Shown here in pieces: positions 45,639-54,654 of a stretch of DNA of 64,000 nt (positions are counted from its first letter, which is position 1; every line of letters begins with the position of its first letter). Location of the stretch: NCBI GenBank assembly GCA_023434365.1, contig JAEYSV010000018.1:166566-230565 (forward strand). The letters are read 5' to 3'. Made by a program: the position numbers and the translations under genes. The notes below the pieces were generated by a model. The model did no database searches and was not told the origin of the DNA. It saw only the letters and a program-made list of their open reading frames with translations. This DNA comes from Bacillota bacterium. GTDB lineage: Bacteria > Bacillota > Clostridia > Lachnospirales > Lachnospiraceae.

Positions 45639-46430
45639 ATGAAACTAGGATTTATTGGTTCCGGTAACATGGCTCAAGCTATGATTGGTGGAATTGTAAA
45701 GAATAATATTGTGGCGGCAAGTGACATCATTGCTTCCGATTTGTCGAATGAGACATTAGCGAAGCTATCAAAAAAAGGTGTTCATACTACAATCAGTAAT
45801 CTAGAGGTTGTCAGAGAGTCAGAAATTATCGTCCTTGCGGTAAAACCACAGTACTATGAAGCGGTAATTACTGAGATCAAAGAGGAAGTAAAGGAAACAC
45901 AGATTGTAATTAGTATTGCACCGGGGAAAAAGATTAGTTGGCTGGAAGAGAAGTTTGGAAAAAAAGTAAAGATTGTTAGAACCATGCCAAACACTCCTGC
46001 CCTGGTGGGAGAAGGAATCACTGGTGTTTGCTGTAATTGCGAAGTGACAGCGGATGAGTTAGAACGTTCCTGCTCAATTTTACGTGGCTTTGGAATTGCC
46101 GAGGTGTTACCAGAATCTCTTATGGATGTGGTAGTCAGTGTAAGTGGCAGTTCCCCTGCTTATGTGTTTATGTTTATTGAAGCAATGGCCGATGCTGCGG
46201 TGGCAGATGGCATGCCACGTGATAAAGCCTATCGATTTGCCGCACAGGCAGTGCTTGGAAGCGCCAAAATGGTATTAGAAACAGGGAAACATCCAGGTGA
46301 ATTAAAAGATATGGTTTGTTCCCCAGGTGGTACAACGATTGAAGCAGTGCGCGTATTGGAAGAAAAGGGCATGAGAAGCAGTGTCATTGAGGCAATGAAA
46401 GCTTGTGCCAAAAAAGCAAGAGAAATGTAG
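45639..46430 (+). CDS. proC: Pyrroline-5-carboxylate reductase
   Basis: 263 residues. NAD(P)-binding GFIGSGNMAQAMIGG at the N terminus, RTMPNTPALVGEGITG and the C-terminal signature HPGELKDMVCSPGGTTIEAV. It makes proline from pyrroline-5-carboxylate. Ends the long run that began at rsmF; a terminator follows. Confidence 0.96.
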   Translation: MKLGFIGSGNMAQAMIGGIVKNNIVAASDIIASDLSNETLAKLSKKGVHTTISNLEVVRESEIIVLAVKPQYYEAVITEIKEEVKETQIVISIAPGKKISWLEEKFGKKVKIVRTMPNTPALVGEGITGVCCNCEVTADELERSCSILRGFGIAEVLPESLMDVVVSVSGSSPAYVFMFIEAMADAAVADGMPRDKAYRFAAQAVLGSAKMVLETGKHPGELKDMVCSPGGTTIEAVRVLEEKGMRSSVIEAMKACAKKAREM

Positions 46431-46445
46431 ATATTATAAGGAAAG

Positions 46446-46499
46446 AGCTTTTCACTCTTTGGACGAAAAACCAAGTCCAAGTAGTGAAAAGCTTTTTTT
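46446..46499. terminator. Branched bidirectional terminator between proC and the SGNH gene
   Basis: AGCTTTTCACT (46446) pairs with AGTGAAAAGCT (46483-46493), enclosing a second stem TTGGAC/GTCCAA; seven T follow. The minus-strand SGNH gene ends inside it at 46452, so its last codons form one arm. Confidence 0.8.
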
Positions 46500-47627
46500 A
46501 ATATCGCTTGGAAGTATACTAATCCTTACTTCGTGTGAAGTCATGCTTAGTCCGTTAATTAATTGCACCGAAGGGTTCCCCCAACTAAAGATACTGTAGC
46601 CATTAAGTTTGAGTCTTGCCACTCCATCAATCTCTACCGAAACTACGCCGTAAAGCTCTTGGATGCTGTGTTGCAGATAAATCAGATATAGATAACTGCC
46701 ATCGAAGGAAAACGAGATGGAGGGGGGTTGTTTCTTATTTTTAGTTGTGTCAGTTTGCATAGAAGGAGTGGTATCTTGTTTCCCTGAATAAGACCAGCCA
46801 GTTAAAAAGCGCTCATGTGAAGTCCCCGGAGTAAAGCCTGTCGTCTGTAACTTATCTGGAGGATTGCTGGCATCATAAAACCTTGTATTCATAAAGGTAT
46901 TGCCATACGTAACTGGACCGGGAACAGGCTTTTGAAAACCTTTTATCAGGAGGGTTAGCAGACAGGCTGCAATGAGTTTATGACCATTTTCATCCGGATG
47001 TACCAAATCATTAGAATAATCGGCCCAACTTAGTCCTACTGACTCCATTTCTTTAAGCGCATCTTTCATACTGATGGTAGGAATCTGAGATAAAACAGCA
47101 AGTTCCTTCATGAAAGGCTCACAAGTATAATCTTCCTTATTTACGGCGTTAATAATCACAAGTCTGGCATCTGGATATCTTTTCATAAGATGATAGAGCA
47201 AACTCTCAAAGCTTAAGACGCCCTCTAGCTCAAAACTATCGTTTACGGCAAACTCAACGCAGATTAAATCAGGAGCTGGGGTGAAGCAATTATTATCTTC
47301 CTGTGCTTCTTTTGCTGCGGTGAGTAGACCAAGATGTGAATTATAACTAGAGTAACCAAGGTTTTGATATTCAATCGTTTTCCCTGGATAAAGGGTCTTG
47401 ATACAATCAGCAGTTAATTTTGGAAAGCTTTCTGATAACACTCCCCCTGTGCGATAGCCCATTGTAATCGAACCGCCTAGAAATACCATATGAAATGGGT
47501 CTGGTTTGTCAATAATGGAAGCTACTTGTGGGGAAGGAATATGGATTGCGTTATTAATAATTTGTTCAAGGTGAGGTTCGAATTTACCTTCAAATTGGAG
47601 TAGTTGTCCTATTTTTTTGTAATCCAT
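46452..47627 (-). CDS. SGNH/GDSL hydrolase with C-terminal extra domain
   Basis: 391 residues, no signal peptide, so probably cytoplasmic. SGNH blocks: FLGGSITMGYRTGG (Ser), NLGYSSYNSH (Gly), CVEFAVNDSFE (Asn) and DLVHPDENGHKL (Asp/His). The last 150 residues (after residue 240) seem to be a beta-rich accessory domain. This family includes carbohydrate esterases that remove acetyl groups. It lies 1 bp after the LysR gene, with its ribosome site (TGGAGG) inside that gene's end, so the two are co-expressed. Confidence 0.82.
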   Translation of the reverse strand: MDYKKIGQLLQFEGKFEPHLEQIINNAIHIPSPQVASIIDKPDPFHMVFLGGSITMGYRTGGVLSESFPKLTADCIKTLYPGKTIEYQNLGYSSYNSHLGLLTAAKEAQEDNNCFTPAPDLICVEFAVNDSFELEGVLSFESLLYHLMKRYPDARLVIINAVNKEDYTCEPFMKELAVLSQIPTISMKDALKEMESVGLSWADYSNDLVHPDENGHKLIAACLLTLLIKGFQKPVPGPVTYGNTFMNTRFYDASNPPDKLQTTGFTPGTSHERFLTGWSYSGKQDTTPSMQTDTTKNKKQPPSISFSFDGSYLYLIYLQHSIQELYGVVSVEIDGVARLKLNGYSIFSWGNPSVQLINGLSMTSHEVRISILPSDIKKSFSLLGLGFSSKE

Positions 47628-47628
47628 G

Positions 47629-48594
47629 CTATAACCTCCAGGTTCCGCTCTTTATTAGCTGCTTTAGGATCATAATGTATTCTAATGCCGCTTTCGATAG
47701 GTACCGATTTTTCTTTGTGATCAAACAGATTTGGTTAGTGGTGTAGTTACTTTGAATGTTATAGTAGTATGGGTGCTTGTTAAGATTACCGAATTTGATT
47801 AGCGTATCTGGGATAAAACACGTTCCCAGTCCTTCGATAACAAATGAGATAGCTGTATACAGATTTTGTGCATTCAAAACATAAGTTGGAGTAACATGAT
47901 GTTCCTCCATAATTTTCTGACTTAAAAATGATAAATTGTCTTCATGAGTTAACTGGATAAATGGGATGTCATCAAATTGACTCATTTCGCATCTTGGAGC
48001 TTTTAATATCTTAAGTGTGTTGTGTTTGATATCGTCAGCAGTAAGTCGGGCATCTATTAGAGAGGGATGGATATTTTCTTCGTTACCTACGGCGAGATAG
48101 AGTTTTTCTTCCGCCAGCACTTCGGAGTGAAAAATGGATAGATCCAGTTCGCCACTACAGATTCCTAGATCAATTTCTCCTTTACTAATCCCTTTGGCAA
48201 GCTGTTGATAGCTGCCCTCTACGATGGAAATTTCTATTTTATCGTAATTCTTATGAAAGTAAGCGATGCTTTTTGAAAGTAAGGTAGAGGCACGAAAAGG
48301 GGTAGTACCTAGTACTAATTTGCCCCGTTGCAAATGAGATAGGTCATTCAGCTCATTTTCCAGATCATTTTCAATCGAAGTAATCTGTATGGCAGCATGA
48401 TAAAATGCCTGCCCTGCCCCTGTTAGTTTAATTGGGTTACAGCTACGGTCAAATAGTTGGTGGCCGGTTTCCTTTTCTAGTTTACTAATGAACTGACTAA
48501 ATGAGGGTTGCGTCACAAAAAGACGCGCTGCCGCCTTGGAAAAGCTCTGTTCCTCTACTAAGGTTAAGAAATACTTTACTTGTAACGATGTCAT
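47629..48594 (-). CDS. LysR-family transcriptional regulator
   Basis: 321 residues. N-terminal helix-turn-helix (QVKYFLTLVEEQSFSKAAAR, LFVTQPSFSQFISKLEKETG) and a periplasmic-binding-like ligand domain. It is transcribed with the SGNH gene and divergently from the SGNH/NodB lipoprotein gene; the 98-bp gap would hold its operator, so it probably regulates one or both esterase genes. Confidence 0.92.
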   Translation of the reverse strand: MTSLQVKYFLTLVEEQSFSKAAARLFVTQPSFSQFISKLEKETGHQLFDRSCNPIKLTGAGQAFYHAAIQITSIENDLENELNDLSHLQRGKLVLGTTPFRASTLLSKSIAYFHKNYDKIEISIVEGSYQQLAKGISKGEIDLGICSGELDLSIFHSEVLAEEKLYLAVGNEENIHPSLIDARLTADDIKHNTLKILKAPRCEMSQFDDIPFIQLTHEDNLSFLSQKIMEEHHVTPTYVLNAQNLYTAISFVIEGLGTCFIPDTLIKFGNLNKHPYYYNIQSNYTTNQICLITKKNRYLSKAALEYIMILKQLIKSGTWRL

Positions 48595-48692
48595 ATAAGT
48601 ACCTGCCTATACATGTTATTATAATATAACTATTAGATTATTATACCGTATTATGGTAAAGTGTCAATTAGAAAGAATAATAGGAGGTCCGG
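48595..48692. promoter_or_regulatory. Divergent promoter region between lysR and the SGNH/NodB gene
   Basis: AT-rich gap with the partial dyad ATAAT..ATTAT around 48618-48643, which contains a T-N11-A type spacing as used by LysR proteins, and ACCGTATTATGGT further on. These are suggestive only; individual promoters cannot be assigned with confidence. Confidence 0.35.
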
Positions 48693-50600
48693 ATGAAAAA
48701 ATTTAGTAAAAAGAGTATGTTTAGTATGTTATTAGTTATCGTTCTGCTTCTTAGTGCTGCATGTAGTAATAACCAGGCTGAAAATGGGAAAGAAAGCGAT
48801 ATAACACCATCAAGCGAAGTACCACAACCGTCTGCCTCATCAGATACCAAGGAGGAGAAATTGGAAGAAAAGACATATCAACAGATTGATCAGCATGTAA
48901 AGCTATTAGGGAGAACTCATTTTATCAATAATACGTTATATCTAGCACATTCTGCAAGTGGGATTGAGTTTACCTTTACAGGAACAAAGGCGGAAATTAC
49001 CATCATTGGTGATAATGCTGCGATTCAATACCGAGATGGTAGCCTTGCAAGATATGCAGTATATGTAGATGGTACTCGTACCCAGGATATTATGTTAGAA
49101 GAGGCATTAAAAACGGTAGAGCTTTTTTCAAGTAAGGAGCAAAAGGAAACAACAATTCGTATTGTCAAATTATCAGAATCTGCCCAGTCCACGATGGGAC
49201 TTCGCGACCTGAAAGTAACCTGTGTTGGTGACATTACACCTACGGAGCAAAAGAAAGTGAAAATTGAGTTTATTGGCGATTCCATTACTTGTGGTTATGG
49301 AGTTGATGATGAAAATAAGATGAATCATTTTTCTACGGCAACCGAAGATGCAACGAAAACGTATGCTTATAAAACAGCAGAGAATCTGAATGCTGATTAT
49401 AGTATGGTAAGTTATAGCGGTTATGGTATCATCAGCGGATATTCTGGTGATGGAGAAAAGAAGGATGACCAGATTGTTCCAAAGTATTATGAAAACTTTG
49501 CATTTTCTTATGGAGACCCTTATCAGGTTGGTTTGGCTGATCTGAAATGGGACTTTACGAAGTTTCAGCCGGATGTCGTTGTGATTAATCTAGGAACCAA
49601 TGATGATTCTTACTGCAAACAAGACGCGGAAAAACGAAATGAGTATCAGACACAGTACGTAGAATTCATTAAGCAAGTACGTAAGAACAATCCTAATGCT
49701 CATATCCTATGTACGCTTGGAATCATGGGAGATTCCTTATATGAAAAGGTGGAAGCTGCTGTAGCTGCTTATAAAACTGAGACAAATGATGCCAATGTTT
49801 CCTCCATGAAATTCGATGTTCAGGTAGCTGAGGATGGATATGCAGCAGACTGGCATCCAACCGAAAAGACACATACCAAGGCAAGTCAAAAGTTGACTGA
49901 TGAAATTGCAAAGATTCTGTCAGTGGAGGTGACTAGTACATCAACAGACGAGGAGACGAAAGCCTTAGATAAGGTAGTTGATATCAGCTGGATTGATCTA
50001 GAAAAACCAGTGATCGCCCTAACTTATGATGATGGCCCTCAAGGAGACTATGAAGGCTCTTCCTCTAATCGGATACTGAATGTGTTAGAGCAAAATAAAG
50101 CTCACGCAACGTTCTTTTATTTAGGACAAAAGATTAATGACGCAAGTAAAGGTGAGATAGTAAGAGCACATAATCTGGGAAATGAGGTGGCGAATCACTC
50201 CTTTACCCATGCCAATCTGTCACAACTGACAGAGGAGGAACTTCGTAGCGAAATCGATCAGACAAGTAGTCTGTTGTCTGAGATTACAGGGCAGGACTCC
50301 TTTGTTCTACGACCTCCGTTTGGTAGTATTAGTAAAACGATGCAGGAAGTTGTGACAGAACCTATGATTTTATGGGATATCGATACCGTGGACTGGAATA
50401 ATGCCACTACGGCAAATGATATCATCGAAAAGGTAAAGGCAAATGTTAAAGACGAAGCTATCGTTTTGATGCATGAAATCTATGACCATACCGCCGAAGC
50501 ATCGGAAGTGCTAGTACCTTATCTGATTAATGAGGGCTACCAGTTGGTCACTGTCTCCGAACTCTCATTAGTTAAGGCGGCAAGGGTGGGCGCCCATTAA
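48693..50600 (+). CDS. Lipoprotein fusing an SGNH esterase (CE2-like) to a NodB polysaccharide deacetylase (CE4)
   Basis: 635 residues. A lipoprotein signal ends LLLSAACSNN (Cys about 24), then a Ser/Glu linker. Residues about 55-180 form a beta domain as in CE2 acetyl-xylan esterases; the SGNH part has IEFIGDSITCGYG, VVINLGTNDD and DWHPTEKTH. Residues about 430-635 are a CE4 NodB domain: TYDDGPQGDY, NHSFTHANLS, LRPPFGSIS and VLMHEIYDH. It likely deacetylates a polysaccharide (xylan or cell-wall glycan) outside the cell using two different active sites. Start follows AGGAGG. Confidence 0.88.
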   Translation: MKKFSKKSMFSMLLVIVLLLSAACSNNQAENGKESDITPSSEVPQPSASSDTKEEKLEEKTYQQIDQHVKLLGRTHFINNTLYLAHSASGIEFTFTGTKAEITIIGDNAAIQYRDGSLARYAVYVDGTRTQDIMLEEALKTVELFSSKEQKETTIRIVKLSESAQSTMGLRDLKVTCVGDITPTEQKKVKIEFIGDSITCGYGVDDENKMNHFSTATEDATKTYAYKTAENLNADYSMVSYSGYGIISGYSGDGEKKDDQIVPKYYENFAFSYGDPYQVGLADLKWDFTKFQPDVVVINLGTNDDSYCKQDAEKRNEYQTQYVEFIKQVRKNNPNAHILCTLGIMGDSLYEKVEAAVAAYKTETNDANVSSMKFDVQVAEDGYAADWHPTEKTHTKASQKLTDEIAKILSVEVTSTSTDEETKALDKVVDISWIDLEKPVIALTYDDGPQGDYEGSSSNRILNVLEQNKAHATFFYLGQKINDASKGEIVRAHNLGNEVANHSFTHANLSQLTEEELRSEIDQTSSLLSEITGQDSFVLRPPFGSISKTMQEVVTEPMILWDIDTVDWNNATTANDIIEKVKANVKDEAIVLMHEIYDHTAEASEVLVPYLINEGYQLVTVSELSLVKAARVGAH

Positions 50601-50608
50601 GTTGGTGA

Positions 50609-51489
50609 CGTTTATCTCTCTTTAGATTTAATAGAATAGCATGCAATTATTATCCAAAAGAGACACGTTCGCACTCGGATGTCGCTCATAGCGGTACGTA
50701 AGGTTGTGACAGATATACATCTGCCACAACCTAAGTACCGATGGCGACATACGGTCTCTTTATGGATTAATAATTGCATGCTATTCTTTTTAAGGTAGTG
50801 ATGAGATAAACGCTTTAATTTTATGGGGGCGCTTGGTTTGTGGACCCTTTTGTGTTTGTGACGTTTATCACATTCTAGATTTAGATAATATCCTGTAATT
50901 ATTAACCAACAGAGACACGTTCGCACTCGGATGTCGCTCATAGCGGTACGTAAGGTCGTGACAGATATACATCTGCCACGACCTAAGTACCGATGGCGAC
51001 ATACGGTCTCTTTATGGATTAATAATCACAGGATATTATTTTAAGTTAGTGATGTGATAAACGCTGTAGTTTTATGGGGGCGCCCTTGGTTTGTGGACCC
51101 TTTTGTGTTTGTGACGTTTATCACATTGTAATTATAGATAATATCCTGTAATTATTAACCAACAGAGACACGTTCGCACTCGGATGTCGCTCATAGCGGT
51201 ACTTAGGTCGTGACAGATATACATCTGCCACGACCTAAGTACCGATGGCGACATACGGTCTCTTTATGGATTAATAATCACAGGATATTATTTTAGTTAG
51301 TGAAGTGATAAACGCTGTAGTTTTATGGGGGCGCCCTTTGTTTGTGGACCCTTTTGTGTTTGTGACGTTTATCACATTGTAGTTATAGATAATATCCTGT
51401 AATTATTAACCAACAGAGACACGTTCGCACTCGGATGTCGCTCATAGCGGTACGTAAGGTCCTGCCAGATGTGTAACTGCCACGACACT
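50609..51489. repeat. Tandem array of about 252-bp units with 200-bp inverted repeats
   Basis: Units start at 50609, 50862, 51115 and 51366 with CGTTTATC(AC/TC). Units 1-3 end at 50812, 51063 and 51314 with the complement. Inside, long arms pair almost fully: unit 1 AGAATAGCATGC...GCATGCTATTCT, units 2-3 AATATCCTGT.../ACAGGATATT, and in all AGAGACACGTTCGC.../GCGACATACGGTCTCT around a centre near CAGATATACATCTG. About 50 bp of conserved spacer (TTTATGGGGGCGC, TTTGTGGACCC) separates units. Unit 4 keeps only the left arm and breaks off near 51478-51489. Units 2-4 are more alike than unit 1. Not coding. Could be palindromic mobile repeats (MITE-like) or recombination sites. Confidence 0.85.
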
Positions 51490-52202
51490 CTTTGAAGTTT
51501 AGTTCTGAAATGCAGTAAATTCAAGGGCTTCAAAGGTTACCTATTCTAAAATCCCAACAAAATCCCAAGAAAAAGTTGGAAAATGTTTTGGAAGGCAGTA
51601 TAACTAGATAATTTGACTAAGAAAGTGAACTGTGGCATAACTTAAAAATTTACAAAAGAACTATTTCCAAAACTGAAACTTTATGACATAATTCAAGAAG
51701 AAGATAAAGATAATTTGATATAAGAGTTTAGTAAGGAAGAACTTATAAAATTAGCAGCCTTTGTAACGAATTATAATAAGGATGAAATGTTTAATGTTAA
51801 TGAAGAACAGGCACTTAATTTAGTGCATATATGGAAATATAAAATTTATTAATTCAGTCTATCAGTAGAAACAAGAAAGGTGATGCAATAGTGTGATGAT
51901 TTTCTTTTGAAGATTAATATATGGGCTACACTATAGGAATATAGAAAAGTATATTGATGAGAAATTGTTTGATAGGATTGTAGTGATGGAAAATGGTAGC
52001 ATTGTTGTCACAAAGGGCATAAAAATAATAGATAAAATCTTAATGGAGACGTTTATGAAAAAGCCAAGAGAATTATCGAGGCTGTTCTTAAAACAAATAA
52101 AACAGTTACTAGGTTGATGATACATGAAGAGAAAGCGCTGATGTGTGTCAGGACTTTGAAGGATTACAGAAGTGTTTTATATAAATCAAGAAAAGAGGTA
52201 CT
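51490..52202 (+). other. Non-coding stretch with decayed coding remnants before the retron
   Basis: The first 150 bp match the flank after the half unit at 56,753 (shared TCCCAA...CATAACTTA pattern). From about 51,690 a frame with an internal stop reads EFSKEELIKLAAFVTNYNKD and on to NLVHIWKYKIY. From about 51,940 another reads NIEKYIDEKLFDRIVVMENG to LKQIKQLLG. Both look like pieces of former small genes. No intact gene is seen. Confidence 0.45.
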
Positions 52203-53093
52203 GTGTTGGACATTACAGAAGTCTTTATTGAACGAGCAGAAGAATGGACAAAAGAGGGAATGGATGATCGTGTCGAAGATGCTATTGAGCGATTTGATAA
52301 ATGGTCCTTGGATCTAAAGGAAGAAGAAACAATTTTGTTAGAAGAGTTTTTAAAAAGATTCAAATATTATTCTAAACAAAGAACAAGAAATATAATCAGG
52401 GAGTTGAACGAAAGGGCTAGTAATAAATATAAAATATCAAATCTAGATTGTTTGATTAGTGTTGTGAGAAAAGCAGATGGAAAAGGAAATAGTTCTCATA
52501 AATATTGGTTAATGCATCAAGAAGTTAGTGGGCTTAGTTCAGATATATATTATGATTCGCTTGGAGACATTGATGAGGCTGCCTGGGTAAATATTAATAA
52601 AATAGTTTTTGTTGATGATTGCAGTGGAACTGGAAAACAATTTACTAAGTTTTTAAAACGACAGGAACAAACTTTTATAGATAGAAAGCAGAATAAATCA
52701 TTGCGTGGAAAAACTATTATTTTGCTCGTTGTACATATAATAGAGGATGCTCTTGCAGTTATAGATAAATACGCTAAAAAAAATGGATTAGATATAAAAG
52801 TCGAATATTATTGGAGCGAAAAGAAGGCGTTTTTTGGTAAGGGAGAGGATGTTAAAAATATATTTTTACAGTTATCAGAAGACAGAGCAGTCAAGTTCAG
52901 TCTTGGGTTTCAAGAAGCGGAAGCATTAATGGCTTTTTATAATAATTCTCCCAATGATACGTTAGGCGTGTTTTGGTGTGATTCTGATAATAATATTGCA
53001 TTATTCCCAAGAGAGAATCCTCCTGAAGCGGGGTGGAAGACGAGCGGTAAAGAAAAGAAGGAAAGGAGTCGACAACAATATGGGACAAAGTGA
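52203..53093 (+). CDS. Retron-associated phosphoribosyltransferase-like effector (PRTase-CE type)
   Basis: 296 residues. The PRPP-loop pattern VFVDDCSGTGKQF (VDDCSGTG at 137-144) marks a phosphoribosyltransferase-like fold; no purine-salvage or pyr motifs are present. Residues 1-75 are helical and charged. An in-frame stop at 52182 limits the start to GTG 52203 (AGAGG upstream) or TTG 52206. It overlaps the winged-helix gene by 14 bp, and the msr-msd RNA and reverse transcriptase follow. PRTase plus winged-helix genes with an RT correspond, from memory, to one of the published retron types (type III), where they act as toxin effector. Effector role is inference. Confidence 0.75.
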   Translation: MLDITEVFIERAEEWTKEGMDDRVEDAIERFDKWSLDLKEEETILLEEFLKRFKYYSKQRTRNIIRELNERASNKYKISNLDCLISVVRKADGKGNSSHKYWLMHQEVSGLSSDIYYDSLGDIDEAAWVNINKIVFVDDCSGTGKQFTKFLKRQEQTFIDRKQNKSLRGKTIILLVVHIIEDALAVIDKYAKKNGLDIKVEYYWSEKKAFFGKGEDVKNIFLQLSEDRAVKFSLGFQEAEALMAFYNNSPNDTLGVFWCDSDNNIALFPRENPPEAGWKTSGKEKKERSRQQYGTK

Positions 53094-53400
53094 TAATGAA
53101 TTTGAATACAAAGAATTGCTTTTATTGGCTTATTTTAGGGATAGATATAAAGAATATGATTACTCAGAAGTCGTTAAAATATTGGGAGTTACCTATAAAA
53201 CCCTACAGATAATGATTGATAAGTTAATAGAAAATAAACTTGTCAAGAAGACAACGCAGTTTTTAGTTGTTACAAAACAAGGAGAGAAACTACTAAGAGA
53301 AAAACAATTAACCAAATTTTTTTCTAATGATAAAGAAACAGAAAAAAGAGAGAAGTGGGATATAAATAAACCATATATTCCAAAAAACTTTTCTTTGTAG
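53080..53400 (+). CDS. Retron-associated winged-helix protein
   Basis: 106 residues from ATG 53080 (AGGAG ten bases before). Residues 9-75 form a winged helix: LLLLAYFRDRY, YSEVVKILGVTYKTLQIMID, LIENKLVKKTTQFLVVTKQG. The tail is basic. It overlaps the PRTase gene by 14 bp, so the two are translated together. The stop codon TAG is immediately followed by TATAAT, the probable -10 box of the retron RNA. It may bind the retron DNA or hold the effector. Confidence 0.75.
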   Translation: MGQSDNEFEYKELLLLAYFRDRYKEYDYSEVVKILGVTYKTLQIMIDKLIENKLVKKTTQFLVVTKQGEKLLREKQLTKFFSNDKETEKREKWDINKPYIPKNFSL

Positions 53401-53406
53401 TATAAT
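53401..53406 (+). promoter_or_regulatory. -10 box for the retron msr-msd RNA
   Basis: A perfect TATAAT abuts the winged-helix stop codon and is 6 bp before the a1 arm, so transcription would begin at or next to a1. The -35 (TTCCAA at 53378, 17 bp spacing) is weak. Confidence 0.5.
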
Positions 53407-53411
53407 GGACA

Positions 53412-53622
53412 AGGCTATATTTGTAAGAAAAAGAAAATCAAGTTGATTTTCATAAAAGAAATGTTTCATACATTTATTATCAGAGAAAGGAGCGGTCCTT
53501 TCTCTGATAGTAAACGTCTTTCGCAACTGGGGTTGTTCAAGACATTTACTATCATCATAAATCATTGTTTCCAATGTTTTAAGATGATAATTTTCAGAAA
53601 GATTAGGTTGCAAATATAGCCT
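53412..53622 (+). ncRNA. Retron msr-msd RNA
   Basis: The ends pair perfectly over 12 bp: AGGCTATATTTG (53412-53423, a1) with CAAATATAGCCT (53611-53622, a2), the arrangement that defines retron RNAs. Inside are GAAAATCA/TGATTTTC (53433-53451), a 14-bp perfect stem TATCAGAGAAAGGA (53478-53509, loop GCGG), a stem GTCTT/AAGAC with CAAC/GTTG (53516-53543), and TATCATC/GATGATA (53550-53589) enclosing CATTG/CAATG. The first hairpins would be msr, the last msd. G at 53423 or 53427 could be the branching G. The RT gene starts 17 bp after a2. Confidence 0.85.
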
Positions 53623-53639
53623 CACAGAGAGGTGAACTA

Positions 53640-54653
53640 GTGGATTATGTTCAGAAATTAAAAAATGAAATGGAAGAGCACAGAGCTGAAAAGGAATATA
53701 TGGAGTTGTGTACCAAATATGCTAGACGACTTTGTGATAATAATGTGCCAGTAATATTTGATTTTAAACATTTATCATTGCTCGTAGGACTTGAAGCAGA
53801 AGAACTTGCTTATTATTTATATGTCGATGGTGATGAGTTCTATAGCACTGTCGAAATTTCTAAAAGATCTGGTGGATTCCGGACGATTGATATTCCAAGT
53901 GAACGTTTAAAAAATGTTCAGAGATGGATTTTCAAAAGTATATTAAAGAATATTCAAATACATGATAGCTGTTATGGATTTAGGGACGGTAAGTCAATAT
54001 ATGATAATGCGGCATGTCATACTAACAAAGCATGTGTTTTAAATATGGACTTAAAGGATTTTTTTCCATCAATTAAACAAAAAGACGTTTTCGTAGTTTT
54101 TTACAAATTGGGATATACAAAGAAAGTATCATATTATCTTGCGAAATTATTGACAAAAAATGGACAATTACCTCAAGGGTCACCAGCAAGTCCTATGGTA
54201 TCCAATATTGTGGCATTCAGACTAGATAATCGTTTGGAAAAACTAGCAGAATCATATGGCGCTTGTTATTCAAGATATGCGGATGATTTAACTTTTTCTG
54301 GTAATCGATCAATTATTAATATGATTCCAATAATAGATACAATTGTATTAGATGAGAAATTTTATGTTAATAGTAAAAAAACTAGGTATGCATATGCGTA
54401 TCAGCATCAAGAAGTAACAGGACTTACTGTTAATGAAAAAGTGGCTGTATCAAAGGAATATATACGTGATTTTAAAAAAGAAATTTATTTTTGTAAAAAA
54501 TTTGGTGTTTCATCACATTTGAAAAAGACAAATAACCATAAGAGTTTTTTTAAAGAGTATATGTATGGGAAAGCGTACTTTGTTAACATGATTGATAGAG
54601 AAGATGGAAAAAAACTATTGGGTGAGTTGGATTCGATAGAATGGGATTATTAA
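53640..54653 (+). CDS. Retron reverse transcriptase
   Basis: 337 residues, GTG start with GAGAGGTG before it. Retron hallmarks: NAACH (123-127, the NAxxH of region X), MDLKDFF (136-142), QGSPASP (179-185), catalytic YADD (213-216) and VTGL (259-262, the VTG of region Y). It reverse-transcribes the msd part of the RNA just upstream into multicopy single-stranded DNA, joined 2'-5' to the msr. All catalytic residues are present. No group II maturase or HNH domain. Confidence 0.95.
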   Translation: MDYVQKLKNEMEEHRAEKEYMELCTKYARRLCDNNVPVIFDFKHLSLLVGLEAEELAYYLYVDGDEFYSTVEISKRSGGFRTIDIPSERLKNVQRWIFKSILKNIQIHDSCYGFRDGKSIYDNAACHTNKACVLNMDLKDFFPSIKQKDVFVVFYKLGYTKKVSYYLAKLLTKNGQLPQGSPASPMVSNIVAFRLDNRLEKLAESYGACYSRYADDLTFSGNRSIINMIPIIDTIVLDEKFYVNSKKTRYAYAYQHQEVTGLTVNEKVAVSKEYIRDFKKEIYFCKKFGVSSHLKKTNNHKSFFKEYMYGKAYFVNMIDREDGKKLLGELDSIEWDY

Positions 54654-54654
54654 T

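Noticed and set aside
50609..51489. CRISPR array
   Set aside because: The repeat period is about 252 bp, the units are palindromic and nearly identical throughout, and there are no unique 30-40-bp spacers or cas genes.
52114..52317. 67-codon gene before the retron
   Set aside because: Overlaps the PRTase gene in another frame and lacks a ribosome site.
53640..54653. Group II intron maturase
   Set aside because: NAxxH and VTG motifs and the adjacent a1/a2 RNA fit a retron; no maturase or endonuclease domain and no intron domain V/VI seen.
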